Below, in pieces: positions 34,714 through 43,464 of a stretch of 64,000 bases of DNA. The position numbers and the translations under genes are program-made. The stretch lies in the NCBI GenBank assembly GCA_965240365.1, contig OZ251218.1, positions 1,426,001 to 1,490,000 on the forward strand, read 5' to 3'. The notes under the pieces were generated by a model. It saw only the letters and a list, made by a program, of their open reading frames with translations. It made no database searches and was not told the DNA's origin. This stretch comes from G965240365 sp965240365 (lineage in GTDB: Bacteria; Pseudomonadota; Gammaproteobacteria; Eutrophobiales; Eutrophobiaceae). The first letter of the stretch is position 1. Each line of letters starts with the position of its first letter.

Positions 34714-35616
34714 ATGCCGATCTCTGATTTCAGTCTGTTCGAAAAGGATCTTGAGAAGGATCTGGGGCATCTTGAGCGGCGTCTGGGGCAATATGGCGCC
34801 GGCGCGGTCGGTGACGAATTAAGCTTAAATCACCTTTTTCAAAACCATCTGGCCTCGGGCGGTTCGCGCATCCGCGCGCTGCTCGCGCTCACGGCCGGGC
34901 GCCGGCTCGGCCTGCCGGATGCCGCCCGCTTCTCCATTGCCGCGGCGGTTGAACTCCTGCATCAGGCTTCTTTGATCCATGATGATGTGCAAGATAGCGA
35001 TACCCTCAGAAGGGGGCAGGCCTCGGCCTGGTCCGTGGCCGGGGTATCCGCGGCGATCTGCCTCGGCGACAGCCTGATCGGCGCGGCCTTTGCGGAACTG
35101 GCGCGGCTGCCGGCGCCCTACAGCGAACACTTGCCCCGTCTGAACCGGCTCCTGGCGCAGGGTATCAGTGTCATGGCGGCCGGCCAGGCGCTGGATTGCC
35201 GCTGGCGCCCGACCAGCCGTGTCCGCTTTGACGAGTACGAACAGATCGTGCGGCAAAAGAGCGGGCCCCTGCTGGGTCTGCCGATAGCCCTGACCCTGGC
35301 CGTCGATGGCGGAACGGACGCGGCGATCAGGCGCATCCTGGCCGGCGCGTCCTCAATCGGCATCGCCTATCAACTGGCCGATGATCTGGCCGACAAGGCG
35401 GAGGATCACGAGGCCCGCCTTAACGGGTACTGGCTGTTGCAGGCGCAACTGGCCGATGGCGCGGCCGCTGAAAATGTGTTGCGCGAACGGTTTGAGCGGC
35501 ATCTCTGTCATGCGCGTCAGGCCGCGCAAAAGCTGCCCGCGTTTTGCGTGGCCGCGTTTGAGGCGCTGATAGATGCCCTGCAGCAAAAGTATCCGGCTTT
35601 CAGGGCCGCGGCCTGA
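34714..35616 (+). CDS. crtE: Geranylgeranyl diphosphate synthase
   Basis: 300-residue polyprenyl synthase making GGPP. First aspartate-rich motif LIHDDVQDSDTLRRG, second YQLADDLADKAED, both intact. The ATG has a GAGGG site upstream. Its TGA overlaps the crtI ATG (TGATG). It is first of five carotenoid/retinal genes; the 145-bp gap to the rhodopsin holds the hairpin but no obvious own promoter. Confidence 0.92.
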   Translation: MPISDFSLFEKDLEKDLGHLERRLGQYGAGAVGDELSLNHLFQNHLASGGSRIRALLALTAGRRLGLPDAARFSIAAAVELLHQASLIHDDVQDSDTLRRGQASAWSVAGVSAAICLGDSLIGAAFAELARLPAPYSEHLPRLNRLLAQGISVMAAGQALDCRWRPTSRVRFDEYEQIVRQKSGPLLGLPIALTLAVDGGTDAAIRRILAGASSIGIAYQLADDLADKAEDHEARLNGYWLLQAQLADGAAAENVLRERFERHLCHARQAAQKLPAFCVAAFEALIDALQQKYPAFRAAA

Positions 35617-37103
35617 TGCAAACCGCGCTGGTCATCGGCTCCGGCTTCGGCGGGCTCGCCAGCGCGCTGCGGCTGCGCGCCCTCGGGCTTGAGGTGCAAC
35701 TGGTGGAACGGCTTGATGCTGTCGGCGGCCGGGCGCGGGTCTTCGAGCGCGGGGGCTATCGGCACGATGCCGGACCCACGGTCATCACGGCCCCGTTTCT
35801 GTTTGATGAATTATTTGAACTGTTCAACGAGCGGCGCCGGGAGCATATCGAATTCAGGGCGCTGAACCCCTGGTACCGGTTCCATTTTGCCGATGGCGAC
35901 CAGTTTGACTACGGCGGCAGCGTGGCCGATACGCTGGCCGAGATAAGGCGCATCAGCCCGGCCGATTGCGCCGGCTATGAGGCGCTCGTGGCCGATTCCA
36001 GGGCCATGTTTGACATCGGTTTCAGGCGTCTGGCGCATGAGCCCTTTCACCGGTTTATGAGCATGGTAAAACAGATCCCGAGACTGGCCCGGCTCAGAAG
36101 CGACCGCAGCGTATGGCAACGGGTCTGCAAACACCTGCGGCATGACAAACTGCGCCGGGCCTTTTCGATCCAGCCCCTGCTGCTGGGCGGCTCGCCCTTT
36201 GACACCACCAGCATCTACGCCCTGATCCACTATCTAGAGCGCGCCCACGGGATTTTCTTTGCCATGGGCGGCACGGGCGCCCTGGTGCGGGCGCTCACGG
36301 ATCTGATGCGGCGGCACGGCATCGGCATCCGCACCGGCGCCTCCGTGGCCGGGCTACTGCCGGCCGGCCGGCGGATCGGCGCGGTCCGGCTTGACAGCGG
36401 CGAGGTGCTGCGCGCCGACCATATCGTATTTAACGGAGACCCGATGTACCTCTACCGCTATCTGCTGCCCGCCGGCGCATTGCCGCTGGCCACGCGCATC
36501 AAGCGCGACCACAGCAAGCTGTCGATGGGGCTTTATGTGCTGTTTTTCGGTACTGATCGGCGCTATGAACAGGTCGCGCATCATACCATCTGGCTCGGGA
36601 CGCGCTATAAGGGCCTGCTTGATGATATTTTTCACCGGCGGCGCCTGGCGGACGATTTTTCCCTCTATCTGCACCGGCCGACGGCCACCGACCCGACCTT
36701 CGCCCCCAGGGGGCATGACAGTTTCTACGTGCTCGCGCCCGTGCCGCATCAGGGCGCGGACATCGACTGGCAGGTCGAGGAACCGCGGCTCAGGGAGCGG
36801 ATTATCAAGGCGCTGGATGCCAGCCTGCTGCCGGGGCTCAGCAGGCATATCCGCGCGCCCTTTGCCATGACGCCGGACGATTTTGCCCGCGATTATCTGA
36901 GCTATCAGGGCGCGGGCTTTTCGATCGCGCCGCTGTTTACCCAGTCCGCCTGGTTTCGCTTTCACAACAAGGCCGCCGGCTTTGAAAATCTGTACCTGAG
37001 CGGCGCCGGCACCCACCCCGGCGCCGGGGTGCCCGGCGTGCTTTCCTCGGCCAAGGTGGTCGAACGGCTGGTGCGGCAAAGCCTGTTGCAGGAGGCGGCC
37101 TGA
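35616..37103 (+). CDS. crtI: Phytoene desaturase
   Basis: 495-residue FAD enzyme that converts phytoene to lycopene. The dinucleotide fold is at the N-terminus (VIGSGFGGLASALRLRALG, then ERLDAVGGRARVF), and the C-terminal CrtI signature is LYLSGAGTHPGAGVPGVLSSAKVVERL. Length is normal. It overlaps crtE by one base; crtB starts 18 nt after its stop. Confidence 0.95.
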   Translation: MQTALVIGSGFGGLASALRLRALGLEVQLVERLDAVGGRARVFERGGYRHDAGPTVITAPFLFDELFELFNERRREHIEFRALNPWYRFHFADGDQFDYGGSVADTLAEIRRISPADCAGYEALVADSRAMFDIGFRRLAHEPFHRFMSMVKQIPRLARLRSDRSVWQRVCKHLRHDKLRRAFSIQPLLLGGSPFDTTSIYALIHYLERAHGIFFAMGGTGALVRALTDLMRRHGIGIRTGASVAGLLPAGRRIGAVRLDSGEVLRADHIVFNGDPMYLYRYLLPAGALPLATRIKRDHSKLSMGLYVLFFGTDRRYEQVAHHTIWLGTRYKGLLDDIFHRRRLADDFSLYLHRPTATDPTFAPRGHDSFYVLAPVPHQGADIDWQVEEPRLRERIIKALDASLLPGLSRHIRAPFAMTPDDFARDYLSYQGAGFSIAPLFTQSAWFRFHNKAAGFENLYLSGAGTHPGAGVPGVLSSAKVVERLVRQSLLQEAA

Positions 37104-37121
37104 GTCCAGGTTGCGCGTCCC

Positions 37122-38018
37122 ATGAGCAAGGAAAAACTCAAGCAGTACGGCACCACATTCCACTTCGCCGCCGGCTTTCTGTCCAAAGAATTGCACGAGA
37201 CGGCCGCAAATTTATATGCAATATGCCGCGAGATCGACGACCTCGCGGACCGGAGCGCGCGCGCAAAACCGGCCCGGCAGGCGCTTACCGAACTCAGGCA
37301 GGCCCTTGAACACAGGCAGGACGGGCACCCGCTGGCCGCGCGGGCGCTCGCGCTCAAACCCGCGATCAACATTGACGTGCTGATCGAACTGGTCGATGGC
37401 GTCATTCAGGATACCGGCCGCGTCAGGATTCAGTCGGAATCCGAACTGCTGCGCTATTGCTACCGGGTGGCCGGCACCGTCGGCCTTTTAATGTGCGATA
37501 TCTTCGGCGTGCACGATCCCAGGGCCAGACATCATGCGGTCGATCTCGGCATCGCCATGCAGCTCACCAATATCTGCCGGGACATCTGCGAGGACGCCCG
37601 CGCCGGGCGGCGCTATCTGCCCGCGGCGCTGGCCGGGGAACTGTCCCCGGCCGCCATCATAAACCCCACCGCCCGGCAGCGCGAACAGATTAAAGAAGTA
37701 ACCGCTCACTTGTTATCAGAGGCCGACAGACGTTATGAATCCGGCTTTATCGGACTGCCGTTTCTGCCCTTGCAGGCGCGCCTTGCCATCTTTATCGCGG
37801 GCCTCTCCTACCGGGCGATCGGCGCCGTGATTGCCGGCCGCGGCTATAACGTCTGGCTGGCCAGGGCGCACACCTCGAAACTGCAAAAGCTGATGATCGC
37901 GGCAAAGGCCGTCATCTCCTTTATGTGTTCACGAAAAGCGCATAAATATCAGGGCCGTCACGACCTGACGCTGCACAAGGGCCTGCATGAGCGGCCCGGG
38001 GTCCACTGGGCGTCCTGA
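37122..38018 (+). CDS. crtB: Phytoene synthase
   Basis: 298-residue trans-isoprenyl diphosphate synthase joining two GGPP to phytoene. The two acidic motifs are CREIDDLADR (first Asp-rich, near residue 32) and ICRDICEDARAGRRYLP (second). Its TGA overlaps the crtY ATG by one base. The C-terminus carries RAHTSKLQKLMIAAKA, common in the family. Confidence 0.94.
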   Translation: MSKEKLKQYGTTFHFAAGFLSKELHETAANLYAICREIDDLADRSARAKPARQALTELRQALEHRQDGHPLAARALALKPAINIDVLIELVDGVIQDTGRVRIQSESELLRYCYRVAGTVGLLMCDIFGVHDPRARHHAVDLGIAMQLTNICRDICEDARAGRRYLPAALAGELSPAAIINPTARQREQIKEVTAHLLSEADRRYESGFIGLPFLPLQARLAIFIAGLSYRAIGAVIAGRGYNVWLARAHTSKLQKLMIAAKAVISFMCSRKAHKYQGRHDLTLHKGLHERPGVHWAS

Positions 38019-39079
38019 TGGCGGTCTGGGCGCATATCGTCGGCGGTGGCCTGAGCGGCCTGTCGCTGGCCGCGGCGCTCGGCCAATATGCCCGCCTGCC
38101 CGGGCCGGTGGTGGTCTCGGAGCCGCGCGCGGATTTTGCCAATGACCGGACCTTCAGTTTCTGGTTCCGGGAAGCAGAGCGGAAATTGCTCGCGCCCGAA
38201 TATGAAACGGCAGAATGGTCCATTTCCACGTCCACAAGCGAAACGCTCATGCGCGGGCGGCTGCTCAAATACGGCACCCGCGCGGCTGGTTCGGTCTATC
38301 AGCGGGCATTGCGAACCATCGACCGGCACCCGCAACTCTCGCTCCGGCATGAGCGGCTCGGGCGTCCGCCCGATGCGCGGCATGTATTCGACAGCCGCCC
38401 GCCCGCCCGTCACACCTTTCGCCTCAGCCAGAGCTTTGTCGGGGTCGAGATTGAACTGGCAAGGCCGCATCAAATGTCACACGTCAAGCTCATGCACCGG
38501 ATCACGGCCACGGACAGCGGGATCCGCTTTCTTTATGTCGTTCCCCTCGGGCAGAGGCGGGCCCTGGTCGAACACACCGAGTTCAGCGCTGAACCCGCGG
38601 AATTCGCGCGGCTCAGGCAGAAAAACCTCGACTGGATTCAGGCGCATTACGGGCACGATTACACCTGCCTGCGCGAGGAGCGGGGCCATATACCGATGGG
38701 TCTTAAAGGGCCGCAAAGCGCCTGGGGCCTGCCGATCGGGGCCAGGGCGGGGATGACGCGCGCGGCCACGGGCTATGGTTACAGGACGATCAGCCACTGG
38801 TGTCAAGCGGCCGCCCGCGCGCTGGTCGAGACCGACCGCTGCCGGCCCTTCGCGGCCGCGCCGATCGTCCGCCGCATGGACGCCCTGTTCCTCACGCTGC
38901 TTGAGCAGCGCCCGGATGTGATGCCGACCGTGCTGATCAAGCTGGCAAAAAACATGAGCGGCGACGCCTTCGCCGACTTTATGATGCAGACGCGGCTCAG
39001 GGACGCGGCCCGCGTGATCTCCGCCGCGCCGCTGAAGCCGTTTGCGTTTGCCCTGTTCGGACAATACCGGTGGATCTGA
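38018..39079 (+). CDS. crtY: Lycopene beta-cyclase
   Basis: 353-residue flavoprotein cyclising lycopene to beta-carotene. The N-terminal nucleotide motif HIVGGGLSGLSLAAALG and the downstream FSFWF, and HIPMGLKGPQSAWGLPIGARAGMTRAATGYGY in the middle, are typical of the CrtY class. Somewhat shorter than the usual 380 or so. The start of blh overlaps its end by 10 bp. Confidence 0.92.
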   Translation: MAVWAHIVGGGLSGLSLAAALGQYARLPGPVVVSEPRADFANDRTFSFWFREAERKLLAPEYETAEWSISTSTSETLMRGRLLKYGTRAAGSVYQRALRTIDRHPQLSLRHERLGRPPDARHVFDSRPPARHTFRLSQSFVGVEIELARPHQMSHVKLMHRITATDSGIRFLYVVPLGQRRALVEHTEFSAEPAEFARLRQKNLDWIQAHYGHDYTCLREERGHIPMGLKGPQSAWGLPIGARAGMTRAATGYGYRTISHWCQAAARALVETDRCRPFAAAPIVRRMDALFLTLLEQRPDVMPTVLIKLAKNMSGDAFADFMMQTRLRDAARVISAAPLKPFAFALFGQYRWI

Positions 39080-39948
39080 GCCTGGTCCTGGCCGCCGGCC
39101 TGATTGCCCTGGTTGGCCTGCCGCATGGGGCGCTGGATCCGGTCGTGGCGCATCGCTATGGTCTGATCAGAAATATTCCGGGCGGCATTCGGTTTGTGCT
39201 GGCCTATCTGCTGCTGGCGACAATGGTCGTTGCCGTCTGGATCCGTTTTCCGCTGCCCGCGCTTGGCGCCTTTCTGCTGATATCCGCCCTGCATTTCGGG
39301 CGCGACTGGCAGCGGAAAATCGGTTTTGGCGGCCTCGGTTACGGCGCAACGGTAGTCGGCCTGCCCGGGCTGGCCCATCCGGCCGAGGTGACGCAAATCT
39401 TCAGCCTGCTGCTATTTGATTCTGCCCCGGCCGCCGCGCTGCTGCTGTTGCAGGGCCTCGGCATTACCGGCTTGCTGCTGCTCTGCCTGGACCGCGGCCG
39501 GCTGCGCCGGGCCATGCTGGTTGAACTCCTCCTGCTCGGCGTCGGCGCGCTGCTGCTGGCGCCGCTCTGGTATTTTGTGCTGTATTTTTGCGCCTTTCAC
39601 AGCCCCAGGCACCTGCTCGATGAATTCAGGCGGCTCTCTGAGCGACAGCGTCTCTATGCCGGCCTGACCATGCTGATCACCACCCTGGCCGCGCTCGCGA
39701 TCGCGGCCGTCTCCGGCGTTCATTTAAACCGGTTCTATGAGAGCGTCAATGTCATGCTCTACCAGCTTGTGTTCATCGGGTTGGCGGCCTTGACCGTGCC
39801 CCACATGTGCCTGCTCGAATGGGCCGATCGCTGGGCCCCGCGCCCGCCGGCAGGTAAAAACGGGGCGGCCGATCCCGCGCGACAAGCCTTCCGCTCGCCC
39901 GGATCAGTCCGGGGCGGTCCGCCGGACAATAACCATGAAACTGAATGA
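39070..39948 (+). CDS. blh: Beta-carotene 15,15'-dioxygenase, Brp/Blh family
   Basis: 292-residue integral membrane enzyme with about seven hydrophobic segments that cleaves beta-carotene into two retinals for the rhodopsin. Conserved histidines are visible in GLPHGALDPVVAHR, SALHFGRDW, CAFHSPRHLLDE and VPHMCLLEW, matching the iron ligands of the family. The N-terminus overlaps crtY by 10 bp. The C-terminus overlaps the next small gene by 14 bp. Confidence 0.94.
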   Translation: MDLSLVLAAGLIALVGLPHGALDPVVAHRYGLIRNIPGGIRFVLAYLLLATMVVAVWIRFPLPALGAFLLISALHFGRDWQRKIGFGGLGYGATVVGLPGLAHPAEVTQIFSLLLFDSAPAAALLLLQGLGITGLLLLCLDRGRLRRAMLVELLLLGVGALLLAPLWYFVLYFCAFHSPRHLLDEFRRLSERQRLYAGLTMLITTLAALAIAAVSGVHLNRFYESVNVMLYQLVFIGLAALTVPHMCLLEWADRWAPRPPAGKNGAADPARQAFRSPGSVRGGPPDNNHETE

Positions 39949-40300
39949 GATCGGCTGGGAGCACGGCGGGCTATCGTTCAAGTGGCGCAAGCTCGCCGAT
40001 GGCAGGGTCGAGCTCAGGGCGGGTGATCAACGTTTGATCCTGGCGGATGAAGACGCGGCCGGCCAGTTGGCCCAAACCTGGCGGCTGCTGCAAAAACCGG
40101 GCGCGGAAAATTCGGCCGGGCAAAAGGCGACGGCGGAAAGGCGCGCCCCGCCCGATCCGAATTTTCCAAAGAAAGTGCGCAATGGCGTGCTAATCATGGT
40201 GGCCTCGGTGGTGATCATCCTGTTGCTGGATGCCTTCGGCAAGCGGACAGATCGCGAGTTTCAAGATGCACAGCGGAACGAGGCCGAGCTAACGGACTAG
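39935..40300 (+). CDS. Small unknown protein fused to retinal operon
   Basis: 121-residue protein I do not recognise. N-terminal part (1-55) is soluble; a charged, Pro-rich middle is followed by one hydrophobic helix (about 83-101, VLIMVASVVIILLLDAFG) near the C-terminus, suggesting a single-pass anchor. It overlaps blh by 14 bp, so it is translationally coupled to the rhodopsin/retinal operon. A role in retinal transfer or rhodopsin assembly is only a guess. Confidence 0.7.
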   Translation: MKLNEIGWEHGGLSFKWRKLADGRVELRAGDQRLILADEDAAGQLAQTWRLLQKPGAENSAGQKATAERRAPPDPNFPKKVRNGVLIMVASVVIILLLDAFGKRTDREFQDAQRNEAELTD

Positions 40301-40322
40301 GACATGCCTTATTGCCGAGTCG

Positions 40323-41858
40323 CTATGTGTTCATGGAAGTGCCGACACTTAGCACGTTTTCGGTAGCATCGCTCAACTCGATGTGCCAATGCTGCTCGGC
40401 AACGGCTGCAAGCAGGCGCGTGTCGTGACTGACGATCAGCAACGCGCAGGGACACTCTACCAACGCAGCTTCCAGGGCCTTGATAGACGGTAAGTCTAGG
40501 TGATTAGTAGGCTCATCGAGTATCAGCCAATGCGGCTCCTGCGACATGCCCAGTGCCAGGAACAATTTTCGTACCTCGCCTGGACTGGGTAACGCGCTCT
40601 CGAGTAAACGTTCGGGACGCGACCCCAGGCAACTGACAATATTCAGCACGCGACCCAGGGTCTGCCGTGGTAACGCTCGCACGCTGTCCAGCAGCTCTTG
40701 CGACTGGGCGGTGCTCAGCTCCTGAGGTAGATGCAATACCCGCTCTGACGGCAGGCTATGTTGCCGGAGCAGCAACGCGAGCAACGATGACTTGCCGCTA
40801 CCATTGTCTCCAGTGAGCGCGATGCGGTTCTGACCGTGCACCACGAGTGGAGGGTACCGCAGCACGCGCTGCGCATTGAGCCTAAGTGTTCCCGCGTCCA
40901 CATTCAGTACGAACTTCCGCCGGGTGACCGCGCCGGATAACCAGATGCCATCTGCATAGTCTTTTTTTACTGGCGACTCGGCGAGTTCGGCCGCCAGTCG
41001 TTCGCTGCGGCCCGCAAGTTGGCGGGCAAGCCGGCCCGCCTGACCGTCCTTGCCTGTAAGGCGGACTAGGTTGATGCGGCTCTTGGCATCGCTGTCGTTC
41101 CTGTCGAGGCCACGTTTTGTGTTCTTCGCATCTGCACGAGCGGCTTTGTCTTTCCTGCGCGCGAGCTCGCGCTTCATTTTGGTCTGTGCGCGCTTCAGCC
41201 TTTCCCGCTTGTGTGCGGCGGTGAGTGCGTGCAGTTCGCGTTGCGCAAGCGCATCGCTATAGGTTCCCGGGTAGAGCGTGGCAGCAGGCGGTTCCAACCA
41301 CAGGCATTGCTGACACAACGCATCGAGTAGCGCCCGGTCGTGGCTAACGAGAATGCCTACGCCAGTGAACCGCTGGAGCGCCGACCGCAGGTGCGCATAC
41401 GCACTAGCATCGATGTGGTTCGTAGGTTCGTCGAGCAACAGAACTTCGGGTGCTTGCCAGAGCGCGGTGGCTATCTGCGCTCGTTTTCGTTCGCCGTGAC
41501 TCAAACGCTCCCAATGCCGCGCGAAGTCTTCTTCGACTGCCAATAAACCGCGCAATATAAACGCGTCGTTGTCCCAGTCTGCGAGAAACTCGCTGAAGCG
41601 CAGCGGCGGTGAGTCTGTACGCTGCGCGACCCTCACCGTCGTTGCGCCGCGCACAATCCTGCCCGTGTTCGGTGTTAATTCCCCTGCAATAAGCTTGAGC
41701 AGCGTTGACTTGCCGGCACCATTAGCGCCGAGCACCCCAGTAAAACCACGCGGTAGACGCGCACTTACCGCAGTGAACAGCGACTGCGTCGCACTTGCAT
41801 GAGCGAAATCAATGTTCTCCAGCGCAACCTCGGCCGAGGTACGCTTGGACGGCGGCAT
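40323..41858 (-). CDS. ABC-F family ATPase
   Basis: 511 residues from the ATG at 41858, which has AGGAAA upstream; a TTG at 41888 would add ten residues. Soluble protein with two ATPase domains and no membrane helix. Walker A: GANGAGKST and GDNGSGKSS; Walker B: LLLDEPTNHID and LILDEPTNHLD. The first signature is normal (LSHGERKRAQ); the second is degenerate (PSPGEVRKLFLA). The linker (about 225-315) is basic and helical. ABC-F proteins act on the ribosome, including antibiotic resistance. GC content looks lower than in the neighbouring crt genes, hinting at acquisition. Confidence 0.9.
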   Translation of the reverse strand: MPPSKRTSAEVALENIDFAHASATQSLFTAVSARLPRGFTGVLGANGAGKSTLLKLIAGELTPNTGRIVRGATTVRVAQRTDSPPLRFSEFLADWDNDAFILRGLLAVEEDFARHWERLSHGERKRAQIATALWQAPEVLLLDEPTNHIDASAYAHLRSALQRFTGVGILVSHDRALLDALCQQCLWLEPPAATLYPGTYSDALAQRELHALTAAHKRERLKRAQTKMKRELARRKDKAARADAKNTKRGLDRNDSDAKSRINLVRLTGKDGQAGRLARQLAGRSERLAAELAESPVKKDYADGIWLSGAVTRRKFVLNVDAGTLRLNAQRVLRYPPLVVHGQNRIALTGDNGSGKSSLLALLLRQHSLPSERVLHLPQELSTAQSQELLDSVRALPRQTLGRVLNIVSCLGSRPERLLESALPSPGEVRKLFLALGMSQEPHWLILDEPTNHLDLPSIKALEAALVECPCALLIVSHDTRLLAAVAEQHWHIELSDATENVLSVGTSMNT

Positions 41859-41987
41859 AACCAGTTTCCTATTCTTTGCTGTTCGCAATCGCTGCTCTAT
41901 CGGTTTTGAAACCGTTTTGCCGTCATTCCGGCCTGCCCGCGACAGACGGGCCGGATGAGCGGCGGGGCAGGGCGCCCTCGGGCCGGC

Positions 41988-42143
41988 TTATTTAATCTTT
42001 GCTTCTTTATAGATAACGTGTTTTCTGACAACCGGGTCAAATTTCCTGATCTGGATTTTATCCGGCATCGTGCGCTTGTTTTTAGTGGTGGTGTAATAGT
42101 GGCCGGTATTGGCCGAGGAAACGAGTTTGATTTTCTCACGCAT
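41988..42143 (-). CDS. rpmG: 50S ribosomal protein L33
   Basis: 51-residue protein starting MREKIKLVSSANTGHYYTTTKNKR and ending RKHVIYKEAKIK, an unmistakable L33 of the Cys-free type. It starts 15 bp after rpmB, the standard gammaproteobacterial rpmB-rpmG pair. Confidence 0.96.
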   Translation of the reverse strand: MREKIKLVSSANTGHYYTTTKNKRTMPDKIQIRKFDPVVRKHVIYKEAKIK

Positions 42144-42158
42144 GTCTTTTACTCCGTT

Positions 42159-42395
42159 CTATGTCCGCTCGCCACGGGCGCGCAGATCCGCCAGCACCCG
42201 CTCAATGCCGTTCTTGTCGATGAGCCGCAGCCCTTGCTTGCTGACCCGCAGCCTTATCCAGCGCTTCTCGCTGGCAATCCAGAAACGCCGCGATTGCAGG
42301 TTTGGCAGGAAACGGCGCTTGGTCTTGTTGTTTGCATGAGAAACATTATGCCCGGTCATTGGGCGTTTCCCGGTTACTTGGCAGATTCGTGACAT
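42159..42395 (-). CDS. rpmB: 50S ribosomal protein L28
   Basis: 78-residue L28, MSRICQVTGKRPMTGHNVSHANNKTKRRF, with normal length. Followed by rpmG. Normally radC sits just upstream; here a 217-bp MITE separates the two. Confidence 0.96.
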   Translation of the reverse strand: MSRICQVTGKRPMTGHNVSHANNKTKRRFLPNLQSRRFWIASEKRWIRLRVSKQGLRLIDKNGIERVLADLRARGERT

Positions 42396-42476
42396 CGTTT
42401 TTTCCGTTGATTCCGGTGAATAATAAATAAGCGCGGATTGTAACCGGTTCGGGCGGCAAAGCCAAGCCCAGGTCGG

Positions 42477-42693
42477 TTAGGGCCTGTTAACACTATTTTA
42501 GCAGTCCCTGCTTGAGTCTGTTTTGCGCGCCAGCAAGGCGGAAGAAGCGCAGTGTAGTTGCGCTACTCAAGCGACTGACCTGCCTGCAGCAGGCAGGTCG
42601 CTCATTTGGAATGACCAAACTACGCTCCGCGCGCCTTGATTGGCCCAGTTTGGGGCACAACAGGGCCTGCCAAAATAGTGTTAACAGGCCCTA
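42477..42693. mobile_element. MITE, internally deleted 217-bp copy
   Basis: Same inverted ends and TA boundaries as the 306-bp copies, but one palindrome (42579-42597) instead of two and no sequence between them. It is therefore a deletion derivative, about 89 bp shorter. Its right end CTA provides the stop codon of radC on the minus strand. The ends differ a little (GGGCCTGTTAACACTATTTT) yet keep pairing. Confidence 0.85.
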
Positions 42694-43365
42694 GATCAGG
42701 TCGCGTTCGGCCAGGGAGACGGCTTTTTCATCGCCGATTACGATATGGTCCAACACCCTGACATCGATCAGCGCGAGCACTTTTTTCAATTCCCGGGTCA
42801 GTTCGATATCGGCCCGGCTGGGCTCGGCCTGACCCGACGGGTGATTGTGGGAGAAGATGACCGCGGCCGCATTGTGTTTGATCGCGGCCCGCACCAGTTC
42901 GCGGGCGTGAATCTGGGCGCTGTCAATCGTGCCATAAAAGAGTTTGTCAAAGCTCAGCAGCCGATGCTGGTTATCCAGAAACAGGCAGGCGAAGACTTCA
43001 TAGGGATAGGCGCGCAGCTTCAGGCGCAGATATTCGCGGGTTTGCTGCGGGTTGCTGAAGGTCTCGCCGTTTAGCAGCCCCGCTTCCAGATAGCGGCGGC
43101 CGAGTTCCAGCGCGGCCTGTATCTGCACATATTTGACCAGACCCAGGCCCCGGGTCTGGCAAAATTCTTTTTGATCACACTCAAGCAACGCCCGCAGGCC
43201 CTTGAACCGGTCCAGCAATTCACGCGCCAGGTCCAGCGCCGAGGCGCCCTTGCGGCCGGTCCTCAGAAAAATGGATAATATTTCGGCGTCGGAAAGGGCG
43301 TCCGGCCCGCGTTTGAGTAATTTTTCCCTGGGCCGTTCTTCGACCGGCCAGCTTGGAATGCTCAT
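42691..43365 (-). CDS. radC: RadC family JAB/MPN domain protein
   Basis: 224-residue protein with an N-terminal helix-hairpin-helix region (about 20-90) and a JAB/MPN+ metalloprotease-like domain bearing HNHPSGQAEPSRAD, the JAMM motif. Function is not established. It is divergent from coaBC and upstream of rpmB-rpmG, the standard cluster. The stop TAG is created by the MITE end at 42691-42693. The C-terminus (ERDLI) is of normal length, so the protein loses at most a residue or two. Confidence 0.93.
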   Translation of the reverse strand: MSIPSWPVEERPREKLLKRGPDALSDAEILSIFLRTGRKGASALDLARELLDRFKGLRALLECDQKEFCQTRGLGLVKYVQIQAALELGRRYLEAGLLNGETFSNPQQTREYLRLKLRAYPYEVFACLFLDNQHRLLSFDKLFYGTIDSAQIHARELVRAAIKHNAAAVIFSHNHPSGQAEPSRADIELTRELKKVLALIDVRVLDHIVIGDEKAVSLAERDLI

Positions 43366-43464
43366 TGCTGATAACTTTAGTATTTGTATGTGTTGTTATG
43401 CGGGATTTTTATAAGTCCCGGATGGACTTATTCAGGGCTTTCATAATAAGGTAAAATCAAGCGA

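Noticed and set aside
34569..40300. Prophage or island borders around the rhodopsin cluster
   Set aside because: No integrase or att-like direct repeat was found. A tRNA gene lies at 31325, but no second copy of its 3' end is seen to the right of the cluster.
42109..42392. Plus-strand frames across rpmG-rpmB
   Set aside because: They are antisense shadows of the ribosomal protein genes.
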